A stretch of 64,000 bases of DNA from an uncultured Synechococcus sp. (GCA_937911865.1 CALDSK010000067.1:1-64000), one strand, 5' to 3'; counted from the first letter of the stretch, positions 28,159 through 37,304 are shown. A program made the numbers and translations. Notes: generated from the letters alone by a model not told the origin.

Positions 28159-29136
28159 ATGAGAATTCTAGTCACTGGGGGAGCTGGTTTTATCGGCTCT
28201 CACCTTATTGATCGGCTGATGTCAGCTAAACACGATGTTATCTGTCTCGATAACTTCTACACCGGTCACAAGCGCAATATTGTGCACTGGATGGACAATC
28301 CTTATTTTGAGATGATTCGGCACGACATCACCGAGCCTATTCGGCTAGAAGTTGACCAAATTTATCACTTGGCCTGTCCGGCATCGCCCGTTCACTACCA
28401 GTACAACCCAGTAAAAACCGTCAAAACCAACGTACTCGGTACGCTGAATATGCTGGGCCTAGCGAAGCGGGTTAAAGCGAGGTTCTTCTTGGCATCCACC
28501 TCAGAGGTGTACGGAGACCCTGAAGTACATCCTCAGCCAGAAGAGTACCGGGGCAGTGTCAATCCGATTGGCATTCGCAGCTGCTACGACGAAGGCAAGC
28601 GCATGGCTGAAACCCTATCGTTTGACTACCACCGTCAGAATGATGTAGACATTCGAGTCGTACGTATCTTTAATACCTACGGTCCTCGCATGCTTGAGAA
28701 CGATGGCCGAGTCGTGAGTAATTTTATTGTGCAGGCACTTAGCGGTCAGCCTTTGACAATCTACGGTGACGGGTCCCAAACCCGTAGCTTCTGCTACGTT
28801 TCTGACCTGGTAGAAGGCTTCATTCGACTGATGAATAGTGACCAAACGGGCCCAGTTAACATTGGGAATCCGGGGGAGTATACCATTATGGAATTGGCTG
28901 AAACCATCCAAAAAATGGTCAATCCTAATGTCAAGGTAAAGTACGAACCACTACCACAAGACGATCCAAAACGTCGCAAGCCTGATATTACTAAAGCAAG
29001 ACAGCTTCTAGGCTGGGAGCCCAGCGTTGAGTTGCAGGCCGGGCTAGAAAAAACCATTGCCGATTTTAGAGCACGCATGGAAGCAAATGGGACGCTTAGC
29101 AAAGAGCTCAGCGGGACCACAGCTACGGCTTCTTAG
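28159..29136 (+). CDS. uxs: UDP-glucuronate decarboxylase (UDP-xylose synthase)
   Basis: A 325-residue short-chain dehydrogenase-type enzyme that turns UDP-glucuronate into UDP-xylose with bound NAD. Seen: '[12 protein letters not shown]' (7-18 region), '[12 protein letters not shown]', 'STSEVYGDP', the catalytic Tyr-x3-Lys in 'CYDEGKR', and '[10 protein letters not shown]'. The next gene, 116 bp downstream on the same strand, is UDP-glucose dehydrogenase, which makes its substrate. Together they give UDP-glucose to UDP-glucuronate to UDP-xylose for extracellular or cell-wall polysaccharide. Confidence 0.93.
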   Translation: MRILVTGGAGFIGSHLIDRLMSAKHDVICLDNFYTGHKRNIVHWMDNPYFEMIRHDITEPIRLEVDQIYHLACPASPVHYQYNPVKTVKTNVLGTLNMLGLAKRVKARFFLASTSEVYGDPEVHPQPEEYRGSVNPIGIRSCYDEGKRMAETLSFDYHRQNDVDIRVVRIFNTYGPRMLENDGRVVSNFIVQALSGQPLTIYGDGSQTRSFCYVSDLVEGFIRLMNSDQTGPVNIGNPGEYTIMELAETIQKMVNPNVKVKYEPLPQDDPKRRKPDITKARQLLGWEPSVELQAGLEKTIADFRARMEANGTLSKELSGTTATAS

Positions 29137-29252
29137 GATCAATTCGTGAGAATAAAGCTTCTGCTCTGTTAAAGCGTTTCATCAGACGTTTTCGTCGGGG
29201 TTGGTTGGGCGATCGCCTTTAGTCATTTAATTATTTAGAGAGTATTAGAATC

Positions 29253-30593
29253 ATGCGTGTATGTGTCATTGGAACCGGCTACGTGGGCCTTGTGACAGGT
29301 GTTTGTCTATCGCACATTGGTCACCATGTGATTTGCGTAGACAATAACGAAGAGAAAGTACAGCTGATGAAGTCGGGCCAGTCCCCGATTTATGAGCCGG
29401 GCCTTTCTGATCTGATGAAGTCTTCTATGGCGTCTGGGAATTTAGAGTTTACGGCTGACATCGGCGCAGGTGTGGCCCACGGCGATATTTTGTTCATAGC
29501 AGTCGGAACGCCGGCGCTACCGACTGGAGAGAGCGACACGCGCTATGTAGAGGCGGTGGCGCGTGGCATTGGGGAGAATTTGAACGGCGGCTACAAGGTG
29601 ATTGTGAACAAGTCCACAGTTCCCATTGGTTCGGGTGACTGGGTAAGGATGATTGTGCTTGATGGCCTAGCTGAACGCAAAGGTGACGCGTCTTTCGATG
29701 TAGTCAGCAACCCTGAGTTCCTCAGAGAAGGGTCGGCGGTGTTTGATACCTTTAACCCCGATCGCATTGTGCTGGGCAGCAACAGTGAAAAAGCGCTGGG
29801 CATGATGAAGGACCTGTACACGCCAATCGTAGAGCGGAAGTTCGCGGAAGATCAGAATGCAGCGCCTGTTCCTGTTGTGACCACTGACCTGAGTTCAGCA
29901 GAAATGGTGAAGTACGCGTCTAACGCATTTTTGGCGACAAAGATTAGCTTTATCAATGAAGTGGCTAATATTTGCGATCGCGTTGGTGCAGACGTGACTC
30001 AAGTCGCTAGCGGTATCGGTTTAGACTCTCGCATTGGCAGCAAATTTTTGCAGGCAGGCATCGGCTGGGGCGGCTCTTGCTTCCCTAAAGACGTCTCGGC
30101 GCTGGTGCACACCGCAGATGACTACGGCTATGAAGCAGAGCTGCTAAAAGCCACTATCAACGTGAACACGCGTCAGCGGTTGCTCACCGTTGAAAAGCTT
30201 CAGCAGGTGCTGAAAATCTTGAAAGGCAAAACAGTTGGACTGCTGGGTCTAACCTTCAAGCCAGACACAGACGACATGCGCGACGCGCCCTCGCTAATCA
30301 TGATCGAAAATCTAAATCGACTGGGCGCAAAGGTCAAAGCATATGATCCTATCGTGTCTCAGAGCGGGGTAAGCCAAGGCTTATCGGGCGTTATTGTAGA
30401 AACCGATCCTGAGCGTTTGGCAGACGGCTGCGATGCGATGGTGCTCGTAACAGACTGGACACAGTTTAAGAATCTGGACTTTGCCAAAATGGCCGGTCTG
30501 ATGAATGCCCCTGTAATGATCGACGGACGTAATTTCCTCGACCAGAAAGCATTAGAATCGGCTGGATTCAAGTATATCGGCGTAGGCCGGTAG
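29253..30593 (+). CDS. ugd: UDP-glucose 6-dehydrogenase
   Basis: 446 residues. An NAD-binding Rossmann start 'IGTGYVGLVTG', the central helix, 'GIGWGGSCFPKDVSALV' with the catalytic cysteine, and a C-terminal UDP-binding Rossmann domain with 'LTFKPDTDDMRDAPS'. It oxidises UDP-glucose twice to UDP-glucuronate. It completes a two-gene operon with the decarboxylase and ends at a clear terminator 28 bp downstream. Confidence 0.95.
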   Translation: MRVCVIGTGYVGLVTGVCLSHIGHHVICVDNNEEKVQLMKSGQSPIYEPGLSDLMKSSMASGNLEFTADIGAGVAHGDILFIAVGTPALPTGESDTRYVEAVARGIGENLNGGYKVIVNKSTVPIGSGDWVRMIVLDGLAERKGDASFDVVSNPEFLREGSAVFDTFNPDRIVLGSNSEKALGMMKDLYTPIVERKFAEDQNAAPVPVVTTDLSSAEMVKYASNAFLATKISFINEVANICDRVGADVTQVASGIGLDSRIGSKFLQAGIGWGGSCFPKDVSALVHTADDYGYEAELLKATINVNTRQRLLTVEKLQQVLKILKGKTVGLLGLTFKPDTDDMRDAPSLIMIENLNRLGAKVKAYDPIVSQSGVSQGLSGVIVETDPERLADGCDAMVLVTDWTQFKNLDFAKMAGLMNAPVMIDGRNFLDQKALESAGFKYIGVGR

Positions 30594-30620
30594 GCGTTTT
30601 TAGGACAGTATCTTGCAAAC

Positions 30621-30662
30621 AAAAAGCCGTGGACGCTTCTACCAAGGAGCCCACGGCTTTTT
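30621..30662 (+). terminator. Rho-independent terminator of ugd
   Basis: AAAAAGCCGTGG (30621-30632) pairs with CCACGGCTTTTT (30651-30662), a 12-bp stem with an 18-base loop and a U-tract. A second copy of the right arm follows at 30671-30682 through a 20-bp direct duplication, giving two alternative 3' arms. Confidence 0.88.
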
Positions 30663-30687
30663 ATAGCAGCCCACGGCTTTTTATAGC
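30648..30687. repeat. 20-bp direct duplication at the terminator
   Basis: The unit AGCCCACGGCTTTTTATAGC occurs twice in tandem (30648-30667 and 30668-30687) with no mismatch. The second unit runs into the first bases of the adjacent interspersed repeat (TATAGC...). This could reflect slippage or a duplication made when the repeat arrived. Confidence 0.75.
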
Positions 30688-30750
30688 AAATGATGCATTA
30701 GGATATTTGCGTAGAAGCGTTGCTTACCGGCTATGGGTTGTAGCCTTTCG
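30682..30750 (-). repeat. Two-palindrome interspersed repeat, copy 1 (partial)
   Basis: It matches the reverse complement of the element at 33680-33775 for about 69 bp. The shared parts are TATAG(C/T)AAATG, ATGCATTAGGA, TTTGCG, AGAAGCGTTGCTTACC and GCTATGGGTTGTAGC. The AATGCATT palindrome has lost a few bases of one arm, and the element ends before the second arm of the other stem. It lies inverted relative to the copy at the other side of the CHAT-domain gene. Confidence 0.75.
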
Positions 30751-30790
30751 ACGGACCTTTTTACAAATCAGTCTTTACAAATCAGCCGGT

Positions 30791-33610
30791 TCAATTTTCT
30801 TTGAGCGTTTGCCAGGTCAGCGGAGGCAGGGCCAAATTCTGATGCAGAACCGGTAACCAGGTGGCAAACGGAAACTGAGATTCTATACCTTGCAGCTGTT
30901 CGCGGGCATCGCGGACCGCTAGGTGTAGCGGCAGCCCTTGTGAAAGGGCAGACAGAAAATACTTAAGAAAGGTCTGAGCCACGAAATCCGGGACGGGATA
31001 GCGCATCACAATCGTGGGTGGCAGCGATAGTTTCTGTAAGTCTTGCAACAGATGAAGTCCGTCACAGGCATTGAATATAGCTAGCTTCAGCCCACGTTCT
31101 GTAGCTTTGCGCAGCGCATATTTAAGTTCGCTCAGCGTCAGGCCCTCTGCCGGGTTGATGCGAATTTTTTGTTGAGTGTTTTCACGGGTGCTGTGTCCGG
31201 CAAAAAAGAGGATATCCCACGGCTGAGACCAAAGGCTGTCGTTGAGCTGCGATCGCACCGGTTCTACTAAGCAGGTTAAATCCACATCTGGCAGCCTTTC
31301 GAGCAGCGTACGATCAACCGCCAAATCCAACCCATTCCCATCGCCTAAAATTGCCAGCACCTTCACCTTGCTATCCTCAACAGTGGGATCAGTAGGCTCG
31401 GTGCTAGCCGGCGGCATCACAGAGGGCACCCGAGACGAATAGGTCAGCTCACTTAACACCAGCTCTGCGCGGCTATAGCGCTCAAACCATGACCACACAT
31501 GCAGCGGTAGCGACCGAATCTGCGCATTATCGCTTTGCAAAATCAGCTGAATAGACTCATCTGCACTTAGCGCCATCATCAACGACTCACGAATGGGCTG
31601 AAACGCTTCGGAATCAAACCAACGGTTGATCCGCACCGCTAAAGCCTGTCCTATCTGATGGCAAGCCGCTAGCGATTCCGTGTAGCTGACATTCGTTAGC
31701 TGTACTGCAGGAAAATCAATTCGGCTCATCATCTGCTGTGCCGACTGTAGATAGATTTGTCGCCAGCGCCGCTGTAGCTGCAACAGCTCATCCACAGGCG
31801 GCAGTTGTCCACTCACCTCAAGCTGGGGCAATGCGCCTTCACTGCCCACTTGCAAGGTCACAGGAATACCTGAGGGACCCGGCGCACCCAGCCTGAGGAC
31901 ACCTCTCTTAGCAGGCCTCTGCTGGGCTGATTGTATAGCAGCGCTCTGAGCACCTCGCGACTGCGTCAACAGCTGCGTTAGTTGAGATAGCTCACTTCGA
32001 TGCTGACGATACAGCTCGATCTGCTCATCTTTTGCCGCCAGCTCCGCCTGGTATCGAGCCTCCAATCGCTGCAAAGCCTGGTCATACTCTTGATTTAACG
32101 ATGCCTGGATTTGTGGCTTATTCGCCCTTTCAGATACCTCTACTTTTACCACCACTACCCCATCACCCTTATTCTCAATGCTCCGCACCGATATCGGTTC
32201 ACCGCGTAGCTCACCCGCCGCTTGCACCTGCTTAAATGCCGACATAAACGCCGACATATCAAGGCCCTGATGAAAAATCAGATCGACCGTATGCAGCACA
32301 TCTTGAAACAGCTTTGTAAAGTCACCCGGCTGGAAATCGCCGTAACTAGGTCTGCGCTCACGCTGACCTGAGAGCAAATACACATAGTCACAGGCTACGC
32401 CTTCTAGCTGAGTCGTCGAATCGATATTCCAAGCCTCTACGCAGCAACCCGTCAGCTGTGCGCCGTAGAAGCGTGTCCCCACCACTTGCGACTGACTGAA
32501 ATTGGCCCCACTGAAATCAGCATTTGTCGCATTCACCTGCGAAAAGTCAGCTTTAGAAAAGTCAGCTTGGGTCAGATCAGCACCCACAAGGTAGGCGCCT
32601 CGTAAGTTACAGCCTGTGTAGTCTTGGCCTATGCCTCGCTGGGTTACCAGCAGCTGACGAACATTGGGCTGATGCAACAAGGTGGTGCCAGCACGAGCAA
32701 AGTCTAAATATCGGGCCTCATAGAAACACGTCCCGGTCAGGTCTGCACGAACCAGGCTGATGGCATTGAGACGAGCGCCCGCAAATCTAGACTGAGACAG
32801 CTGTGCCTTGTAAAAACGCGTGCCGCGCCAGGCAGCAAAGGCCAGTGCCACAGAACGCAACCCGGAATAGTGCGAATTTTCTGCTAGGATTTGGCGAGTC
32901 ACATGCACGCTCATGAACCAAAGGATACCGGTATCTATCAGCGCATTCGCCTGCGAAAATGCACCGGGCAAACCAAATGCACCGGGCATAGCAACCGTCA
33001 TCATGACGGCTAGTGTCAGCAGCTCGTAGCGCCCTATTAGCGGTCTTCGTGCCGATTGAAAGTGAGCGCTGGCCGCTAAGACACCACAAAACCCTGGTAG
33101 CGCACTGAGCCCAGCCCAAAAAATGACAGACGTCTCTAAAACGGCAATGGCGTCTGTATCGTGTCCTAGAAGCACTTCGAGCAAATCGTAATGCTGAAGA
33201 TACGCCCAGCCTAGTACGCTCGCCCAGCTGAAAATAGCGCAAAACAAAGTAACGACAACCGCTGCAAGTAAGTGCCAACGAAATAGCACAATGCCAAATG
33301 TCAAAAAGAGAAAAAAGGCATGAATCGCATCGCGAGGGCCTAAATACTCGAAGTATTCAGTATTGACGGTATCGGCAAAGCCTAGCCCAAGCAGCCCGGT
33401 AACAGCACTGGTGAGGCACAAAAGGATCAGAATGACTGCGATCGCACCGATACGAGTCCCGGCGATCGCCCCTTCAAAATTAGCGCCTGTTAAATCAGCG
33501 CGCGTAAAGTTAGCCCCCTGAATTTGCGCACCGCTAAAGTCTGCGCCCGTCAGGTCTTGGCCTACAAAAGAGCGTCCGCGTAGGTGTTGCCTAGAAAAAT
33601 TACGCGTCAT
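30791..33610 (-). CDS. Membrane pentapeptide-repeat protein with C-terminal CHAT (caspase-like) domain
   Basis: 939 residues from the ATG at 33610, chosen because codons further upstream fall in a repeat element. Order: pentapeptide repeats 'A(D/N)(L/F)..' at about 10-48; four to six hydrophobic helices between 54 and 240; a second pentapeptide block at about 265-390; a linker with a coiled coil near 500-545; and a CHAT-like domain from about 650. The catalytic dyad is His806 (in FFAGHS) and Cys849 (in FNACDGL), the arrangement of caspase/CHAT peptidases. It may be a membrane-bound protease set off by an unknown signal; no substrate gene is adjacent. The family is seen in cyanobacteria, but its role is not known. 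Confidence 0.78.
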   Translation of the reverse strand: MTRNFSRQHLRGRSFVGQDLTGADFSGAQIQGANFTRADLTGANFEGAIAGTRIGAIAVILILLCLTSAVTGLLGLGFADTVNTEYFEYLGPRDAIHAFFLFLTFGIVLFRWHLLAAVVVTLFCAIFSWASVLGWAYLQHYDLLEVLLGHDTDAIAVLETSVIFWAGLSALPGFCGVLAASAHFQSARRPLIGRYELLTLAVMMTVAMPGAFGLPGAFSQANALIDTGILWFMSVHVTRQILAENSHYSGLRSVALAFAAWRGTRFYKAQLSQSRFAGARLNAISLVRADLTGTCFYEARYLDFARAGTTLLHQPNVRQLLVTQRGIGQDYTGCNLRGAYLVGADLTQADFSKADFSQVNATNADFSGANFSQSQVVGTRFYGAQLTGCCVEAWNIDSTTQLEGVACDYVYLLSGQRERRPSYGDFQPGDFTKLFQDVLHTVDLIFHQGLDMSAFMSAFKQVQAAGELRGEPISVRSIENKGDGVVVVKVEVSERANKPQIQASLNQEYDQALQRLEARYQAELAAKDEQIELYRQHRSELSQLTQLLTQSRGAQSAAIQSAQQRPAKRGVLRLGAPGPSGIPVTLQVGSEGALPQLEVSGQLPPVDELLQLQRRWRQIYLQSAQQMMSRIDFPAVQLTNVSYTESLAACHQIGQALAVRINRWFDSEAFQPIRESLMMALSADESIQLILQSDNAQIRSLPLHVWSWFERYSRAELVLSELTYSSRVPSVMPPASTEPTDPTVEDSKVKVLAILGDGNGLDLAVDRTLLERLPDVDLTCLVEPVRSQLNDSLWSQPWDILFFAGHSTRENTQQKIRINPAEGLTLSELKYALRKATERGLKLAIFNACDGLHLLQDLQKLSLPPTIVMRYPVPDFVAQTFLKYFLSALSQGLPLHLAVRDAREQLQGIESQFPFATWLPVLHQNLALPPLTWQTLKEN

Positions 33611-33679
33611 GAGAGACACTGCTCTACAAATTGTTCGATTAATTGCTCGGGAGATCGGCCTTGGAACGATACAGCTTTT

Positions 33680-33775
33680 GAAGCGTTGCTTAAGACACTT
33701 ACGAAAAGCTACAACCCATAGCAGGTAAGCAACGCTTCTGCGCAAATGTCCTAATGCATTAGGACATTTACTATA
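33680..33775 (+). repeat. Two-palindrome interspersed repeat, copy 2 (complete)
   Basis: The outer stem is GAAGCGTTGCTTA (33680-33692) against TAAGCAACGCTTC (33726-33738), 13 of 13 bases paired. It is followed by a 26-bp perfect palindrome (33744-33769) centred on AATGCATT. Between the arms is a GCTACAACCCATAGC stretch. It overlaps the 5' side of the CHAT gene region and supplies a spurious in-frame N-terminal extension to it. Confidence 0.8.
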
Positions 33776-33779
33776 GGAA

Positions 33780-33807
33780 CCCCTCTAAGTTTTTACACCT
33801 AGAGGGG
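33780..33807. terminator. Short GC-rich hairpin between genes
   Basis: CCCCTCTA (33780-33787) pairs with TAGAGGGG (33800-33807) around a T-rich loop. It lies after the YbjN-like gene (minus strand). No U tract follows on either side, so termination is only likely. Confidence 0.45.
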
Positions 33808-33883
33808 CTCGAATAATACATAGTTTTTTGTAGAAGAGGAACAATAGCACCAACATAAGAGGCGGACAGCGAAAGTCCATCAC

Positions 33884-34333
33884 TCAGTTAGAAGACCAGC
33901 GTTCCAACGCCCTTTGCCCGCCCCAACGCGCGACAATTTCGTCGTCGTAATCATCGGCAATGCGAATAACCGTAGTTACAGAGTGTTTCAACTCAATTTG
34001 GTCACAGGTAGAGCCGACCAGGCTATGTTCAAAAACAATGTCATTTTCGCCATCTAGGGCAAAGCGACCAAAGTGAATACCGTTGTTAGCACGTAGCAGG
34101 TAGTAGCTGAGTTCTGGCGTCACGTTAACATCAGTAACCACAAAGGAGCGCGTTGTAATGAGCGCGTCGTTTTCGCCCCAGGGGACTACGCGAGTAGAGG
34201 CCACAGCCGAGCCAATCGTAATGATGAATAGGGGCTCGTCTTCAAACAGAACAGCGGCCTCACCAAACAGATCTTGCATCCAGGGCACGATGCGCTTGTA
34301 GCAGGCCTGCTGGGCAGTACTTTCAAACTCCAT
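33884..34333 (-). CDS. YbjN-domain / type III secretion chaperone-like protein
   Basis: 149 residues from the ATG at 34333 (a GTG two codons earlier is possible). A small acidic alpha/beta protein: 'RIVPWMQDLFGEAAVLFEDEPLFIITIGSAV' type strand order, 'VTPELSYYLLRANN', 'FGRFALDGENDIVFEHSLVG' and a C-terminal helix. This layout is that of the YbjN/chaperone-like fold common in cyanobacteria, where the function is unknown. The YbjN call is from pattern memory only. Likely cytoplasmic, single gene, divergent from the GTPase gene. Confidence 0.6.
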   Translation of the reverse strand: MEFESTAQQACYKRIVPWMQDLFGEAAVLFEDEPLFIITIGSAVASTRVVPWGENDALITTRSFVVTDVNVTPELSYYLLRANNGIHFGRFALDGENDIVFEHSLVGSTCDQIELKHSVTTVIRIADDYDDEIVARWGGQRALERWSSN

Positions 34334-34562
34334 AGGCACTCACAGTAAAAAGACTGATGTAAAAGGGGTGGTAGCATTCTCGCACGTTTATCAATATCGC
34401 TTGATTGATATCGTTTTCGTAATCGTGCCTTCATGCGTTACGTCTATTTTTCCAGAAATGGGCATCAGAATCAGTTTGGTTAGAGGGAGGGTTTTCCACA
34501 CCCAAAGTCTTAGGTTAGCCCGACTATTCTTAACAAAAACCCTTTCAATATTCAGAAGCCTC

Positions 34563-35960
34563 ATGGGTGATTCATTCTTAAAATCGACCGATGGGTCCGA
34601 CGATGCCCATTACCAAGAAGCGATCGCAGCCATCACCAAACTGATTGCCCAGCTTGATCTCTCCCCTAGAGAACGCGCGGGCCTAGAAACTGATATCAAT
34701 CACCTTCACGGCGTTCTTGACAAGCTCAAAAATCAGGTGATTCATATTGCAGTGTTTGGCATGGTCGGCCGAGGGAAGTCGTCTTTACTCAATGCGCTGG
34801 TCGGTCAAACCATTTTTCAAACCGGGCCCATTCACGGCGTCACACAGCAGGCTGAAGGCATTGTGTGGAAAGTAGATGAGGCAGATAAAAACATCTATAG
34901 AGCGGAGCTTTCAGGAGAGTTTACGTCTCAAGTTGAGCTGATCGACACGCCGGGAATCGATGAGGTTGAGGGTGAGCAAAGGCAGGCGATCGCACATAAA
35001 ATAGCCCGTCAGGCCGACCTTATCCTTTTTGTCATTGCAGGCGATTTGACACAGCTAGAGTATGACGCGCTCAGTGAACTATGCCAGGCCGGTAAACCTG
35101 TGCTGCTGGTATTCAACAAGATCGATCAATTTCCGCCAGGGAATCAAGCGCTGATTCTGACCAAACTGCGAGAAGAGCATTTAGTCGGCTTGCTACCGCC
35201 GGAGAATGTCGTCACTGCCGCCGCCGCACCGCTCGTGGTCCAGGCAGTGCGTCAGGCGGATGGCTCACTGCAAACGCACCGAGAACGTGGAATTTCCGAT
35301 GTCAGCGCACTGAAGTTGAAAATTCTAGAGATTTTGCATCGCGAAGGTAAAGCGCTAGTGGCGCTGAATACGCTGCTGTATGCAGATGATGTGAATGAGC
35401 GGGTAGTCGAACAGAAGCTGGCTTTGCGCGATCGCGCCGCAGACGACACCATCTGGAAAACCGTCATCACCAAATCTATCGCCGTAGCGCTTAACCCCGT
35501 CACCGTCGTGGACTTGATCAGTGGCGCGGCCATTGACGTCGCGCTAATTATTGCGCTAGCAAAGCTATATGGCCTAGAAATGACTCAGCGAGGGGCTACG
35601 CAGCTATTGCAAAAGATTGCGGTGTCTTTGGGTGGGCTGACCATCAGCGAACTGGCGATTACTTTCGGCCTCAGCGGACTAAAAAGCGTGCTAGCAGCAG
35701 CGGCTATTCCAACCGGCGGATTAATGGCAACGCCCTATGTGTCGGTCGCGTTGGCACAGGCAACGGTTTCTGGCGTCTCTACCTATGCGATCGCTCAAGT
35801 CACTAAAACCTACCTTGCTAACGGTGCGACCTGGGGCAAAGGCGGCCCCAAAGCCGTCGTCACCGAAATCTTAGCCGACCTCGACGAAGACTCCATCATG
35901 CGCCAAATCCGCAGTGAGCTATCTGCCAAGCTCGATCTAAAATCACACTGGGCCGGGTAG
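34563..35960 (+). CDS. GTPase with C-terminal DUF697 membrane domain
   Basis: 465 residues from the ATG at 34563; the upstream open frame is not coding-like. The G domain has the P-loop GMVGRGKS (66-73), G3 'DTPGIDEVEG', and G4 'NKID' near 185. The C-terminal 200 residues contain DUF697-type hydrophobic segments ('PVTVVDLISGAAIDVALIIALAKLYGLEM', in pieces) and a glycine-rich tail. Such Era-like/YcjF-related GTPases of cyanobacteria and plastids are thought to act at membranes. The partner is unknown. Confidence 0.85.
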   Translation: MGDSFLKSTDGSDDAHYQEAIAAITKLIAQLDLSPRERAGLETDINHLHGVLDKLKNQVIHIAVFGMVGRGKSSLLNALVGQTIFQTGPIHGVTQQAEGIVWKVDEADKNIYRAELSGEFTSQVELIDTPGIDEVEGEQRQAIAHKIARQADLILFVIAGDLTQLEYDALSELCQAGKPVLLVFNKIDQFPPGNQALILTKLREEHLVGLLPPENVVTAAAAPLVVQAVRQADGSLQTHRERGISDVSALKLKILEILHREGKALVALNTLLYADDVNERVVEQKLALRDRAADDTIWKTVITKSIAVALNPVTVVDLISGAAIDVALIIALAKLYGLEMTQRGATQLLQKIAVSLGGLTISELAITFGLSGLKSVLAAAAIPTGGLMATPYVSVALAQATVSGVSTYAIAQVTKTYLANGATWGKGGPKAVVTEILADLDEDSIMRQIRSELSAKLDLKSHWAG

Positions 35961-36012
35961 TCATCAGCTCAAGGTGGCTCAGACCATCCCAAGCAGAAAA
36001 CATCCCAAAAAG

Positions 36013-36049
36013 AAAGCTCCCGGCTATGTCATCACGCCAAGAGCTTTTT
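36013..36049. terminator. Hairpin between the convergent GTPase and VKOR genes
   Basis: AAAGCTC (36013-36019) pairs with GAGCTTT (36041-36047), followed by TT on the plus strand and preceded by AAAAAG, so it can terminate transcription from both sides. Confidence 0.6.
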
Positions 36050-36085
36050 ACTTTCAGTTTTTCTGAGACGAGCTACCCAGGCGAG

Positions 36086-37021
36086 CTAGTTGACGAAATC
36101 AGTTGGTCCGTCGTAACCAGAGGCTTCAGCCAGGGTTGCCAAGCTCTGCGAGCCAGACAAAAACTCGCCATTAACTTCCCAGGTAGGGAAACCCGTGATC
36201 TCAGGAACACTCTGACACAGTGCGGTTTGTGAATCCTTACCATCGGGCGCACATTCAATGTAAGGAATTGCCTGATAAGCATCTTTGCCAAACAGCTGCT
36301 TTTGATCAAAACAGTGGGGGCACCAGTACGCGCCGTACATTTTGGCCCCAATGTCGGTCAGATGCTTGGCTAGCGCAATTTCAGCTTCTCCAGAAGAATT
36401 TGTAATCGGCGCGGTTACGCCGTCACCGGGTTGAGTAAGCGCAGCTTGAGAGCCCGAACTCAACGGACCGCCGGGCGCGGCGTACACGCCCAAAGTTCCG
36501 ACTAGAGACACCATGGCGATAATGGCCCCTGAAAATAGCAGCTGACCCCGGTCATCCCAGCGACGACCCAATAGCGTCACGACAAACATGCTCACCGTCA
36601 GCAGCGCCGAACCAATACAGTAAGGGCAGACGGCCCGAATATCTGTCGCCAACACATACATCAAGAAACCGCTGAAGATCATCATGCCGGTAGCACCGAC
36701 AAACAGCAGCGGCCAGGTTAGCCCCTCTAGCTTTATCCGCAAATCTTTGTTTTTTTCTGGACTGACAAATAGGGGCGCAACGGCCAGCGCCAGCATCGAT
36801 AAATAAGCCAAACAGCCAAATAGCGTCAAAGGCTGACCGAGGATAGTCGCCCAAGCGCTAGAGAGGACTTTGCCACAGCCGCTTCCGCAGGCCGCAGAGG
36901 CATTGGAAAACCGCAGCATAGTGAGGTAACCAGTACCAATTGCACCGATAGTTGCGATCGCAGCAATGATCGGGCGCGACCACTTATGAATCCAAAGTGT
37001 TTCCTGACGACGACGTCTCAT
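36086..37021 (-). CDS. Vitamin K epoxide reductase-thioredoxin fusion (disulfide bond formation)
   Basis: A 311-residue membrane protein that oxidises periplasmic or lumenal thiols, using quinone. Four to five helices lie in residues 15-180; the VKOR loop cysteines are Cys45 and Cys49 ('CGSGC') and the active-site pair Cys132-Cys135 ('CPYC'). After a linker at about 181-215 there is a thioredoxin-like domain with 'YWCPHC' (Cys234, Cys237), 'PYIECAPDG' and the cis-proline 'GFPTWEVNGE'. The fused arrangement is that of cyanobacterial VKOR, whose Trx domain is the electron-donating partner. Single gene. Confidence 0.95.
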   Translation of the reverse strand: MRRRRQETLWIHKWSRPIIAAIATIGAIGTGYLTMLRFSNASAACGSGCGKVLSSAWATILGQPLTLFGCLAYLSMLALAVAPLFVSPEKNKDLRIKLEGLTWPLLFVGATGMMIFSGFLMYVLATDIRAVCPYCIGSALLTVSMFVVTLLGRRWDDRGQLLFSGAIIAMVSLVGTLGVYAAPGGPLSSGSQAALTQPGDGVTAPITNSSGEAEIALAKHLTDIGAKMYGAYWCPHCFDQKQLFGKDAYQAIPYIECAPDGKDSQTALCQSVPEITGFPTWEVNGEFLSGSQSLATLAEASGYDGPTDFVN

Positions 37022-37304
37022 GAAAAAGTGCCTAGCGAAGGGATGAAAGAATAGGAATAGGGTTCAGATATCAATATTACTCAAATTATGAAAGCAGGAT
37101 TATTTCAGCAGGATTATTTCTATTTATTAGAGAAAGCTTAGATAAATGAGAGCAAGCTGAGAGAGATGAAAGCAAGCTGAGCAAGAGGCAGCTTAGACAA
37201 AACGCATTAGACAAAACGTACCCTCAATCAAAAAAGATCCGTCACCGGCGAGCTACTGTAAACAACCACTGAACCCAAGCCTCTAACCAATCTTCAGACC
37301 AATC

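Noticed and set aside
30629-30856. 75-codon open frame after ugd
   Set aside because: Runs through the terminator and the repeat copy; no ribosome binding site.
33611-33745. 45-codon N-terminal extension of the CHAT-domain gene
   Set aside because: It is coded by the interspersed repeat and shows the same peptide (RRSVAY.LWVVAF) as an unrelated frame near 30700, so it is a by-product of the repeat, not protein sequence under selection.
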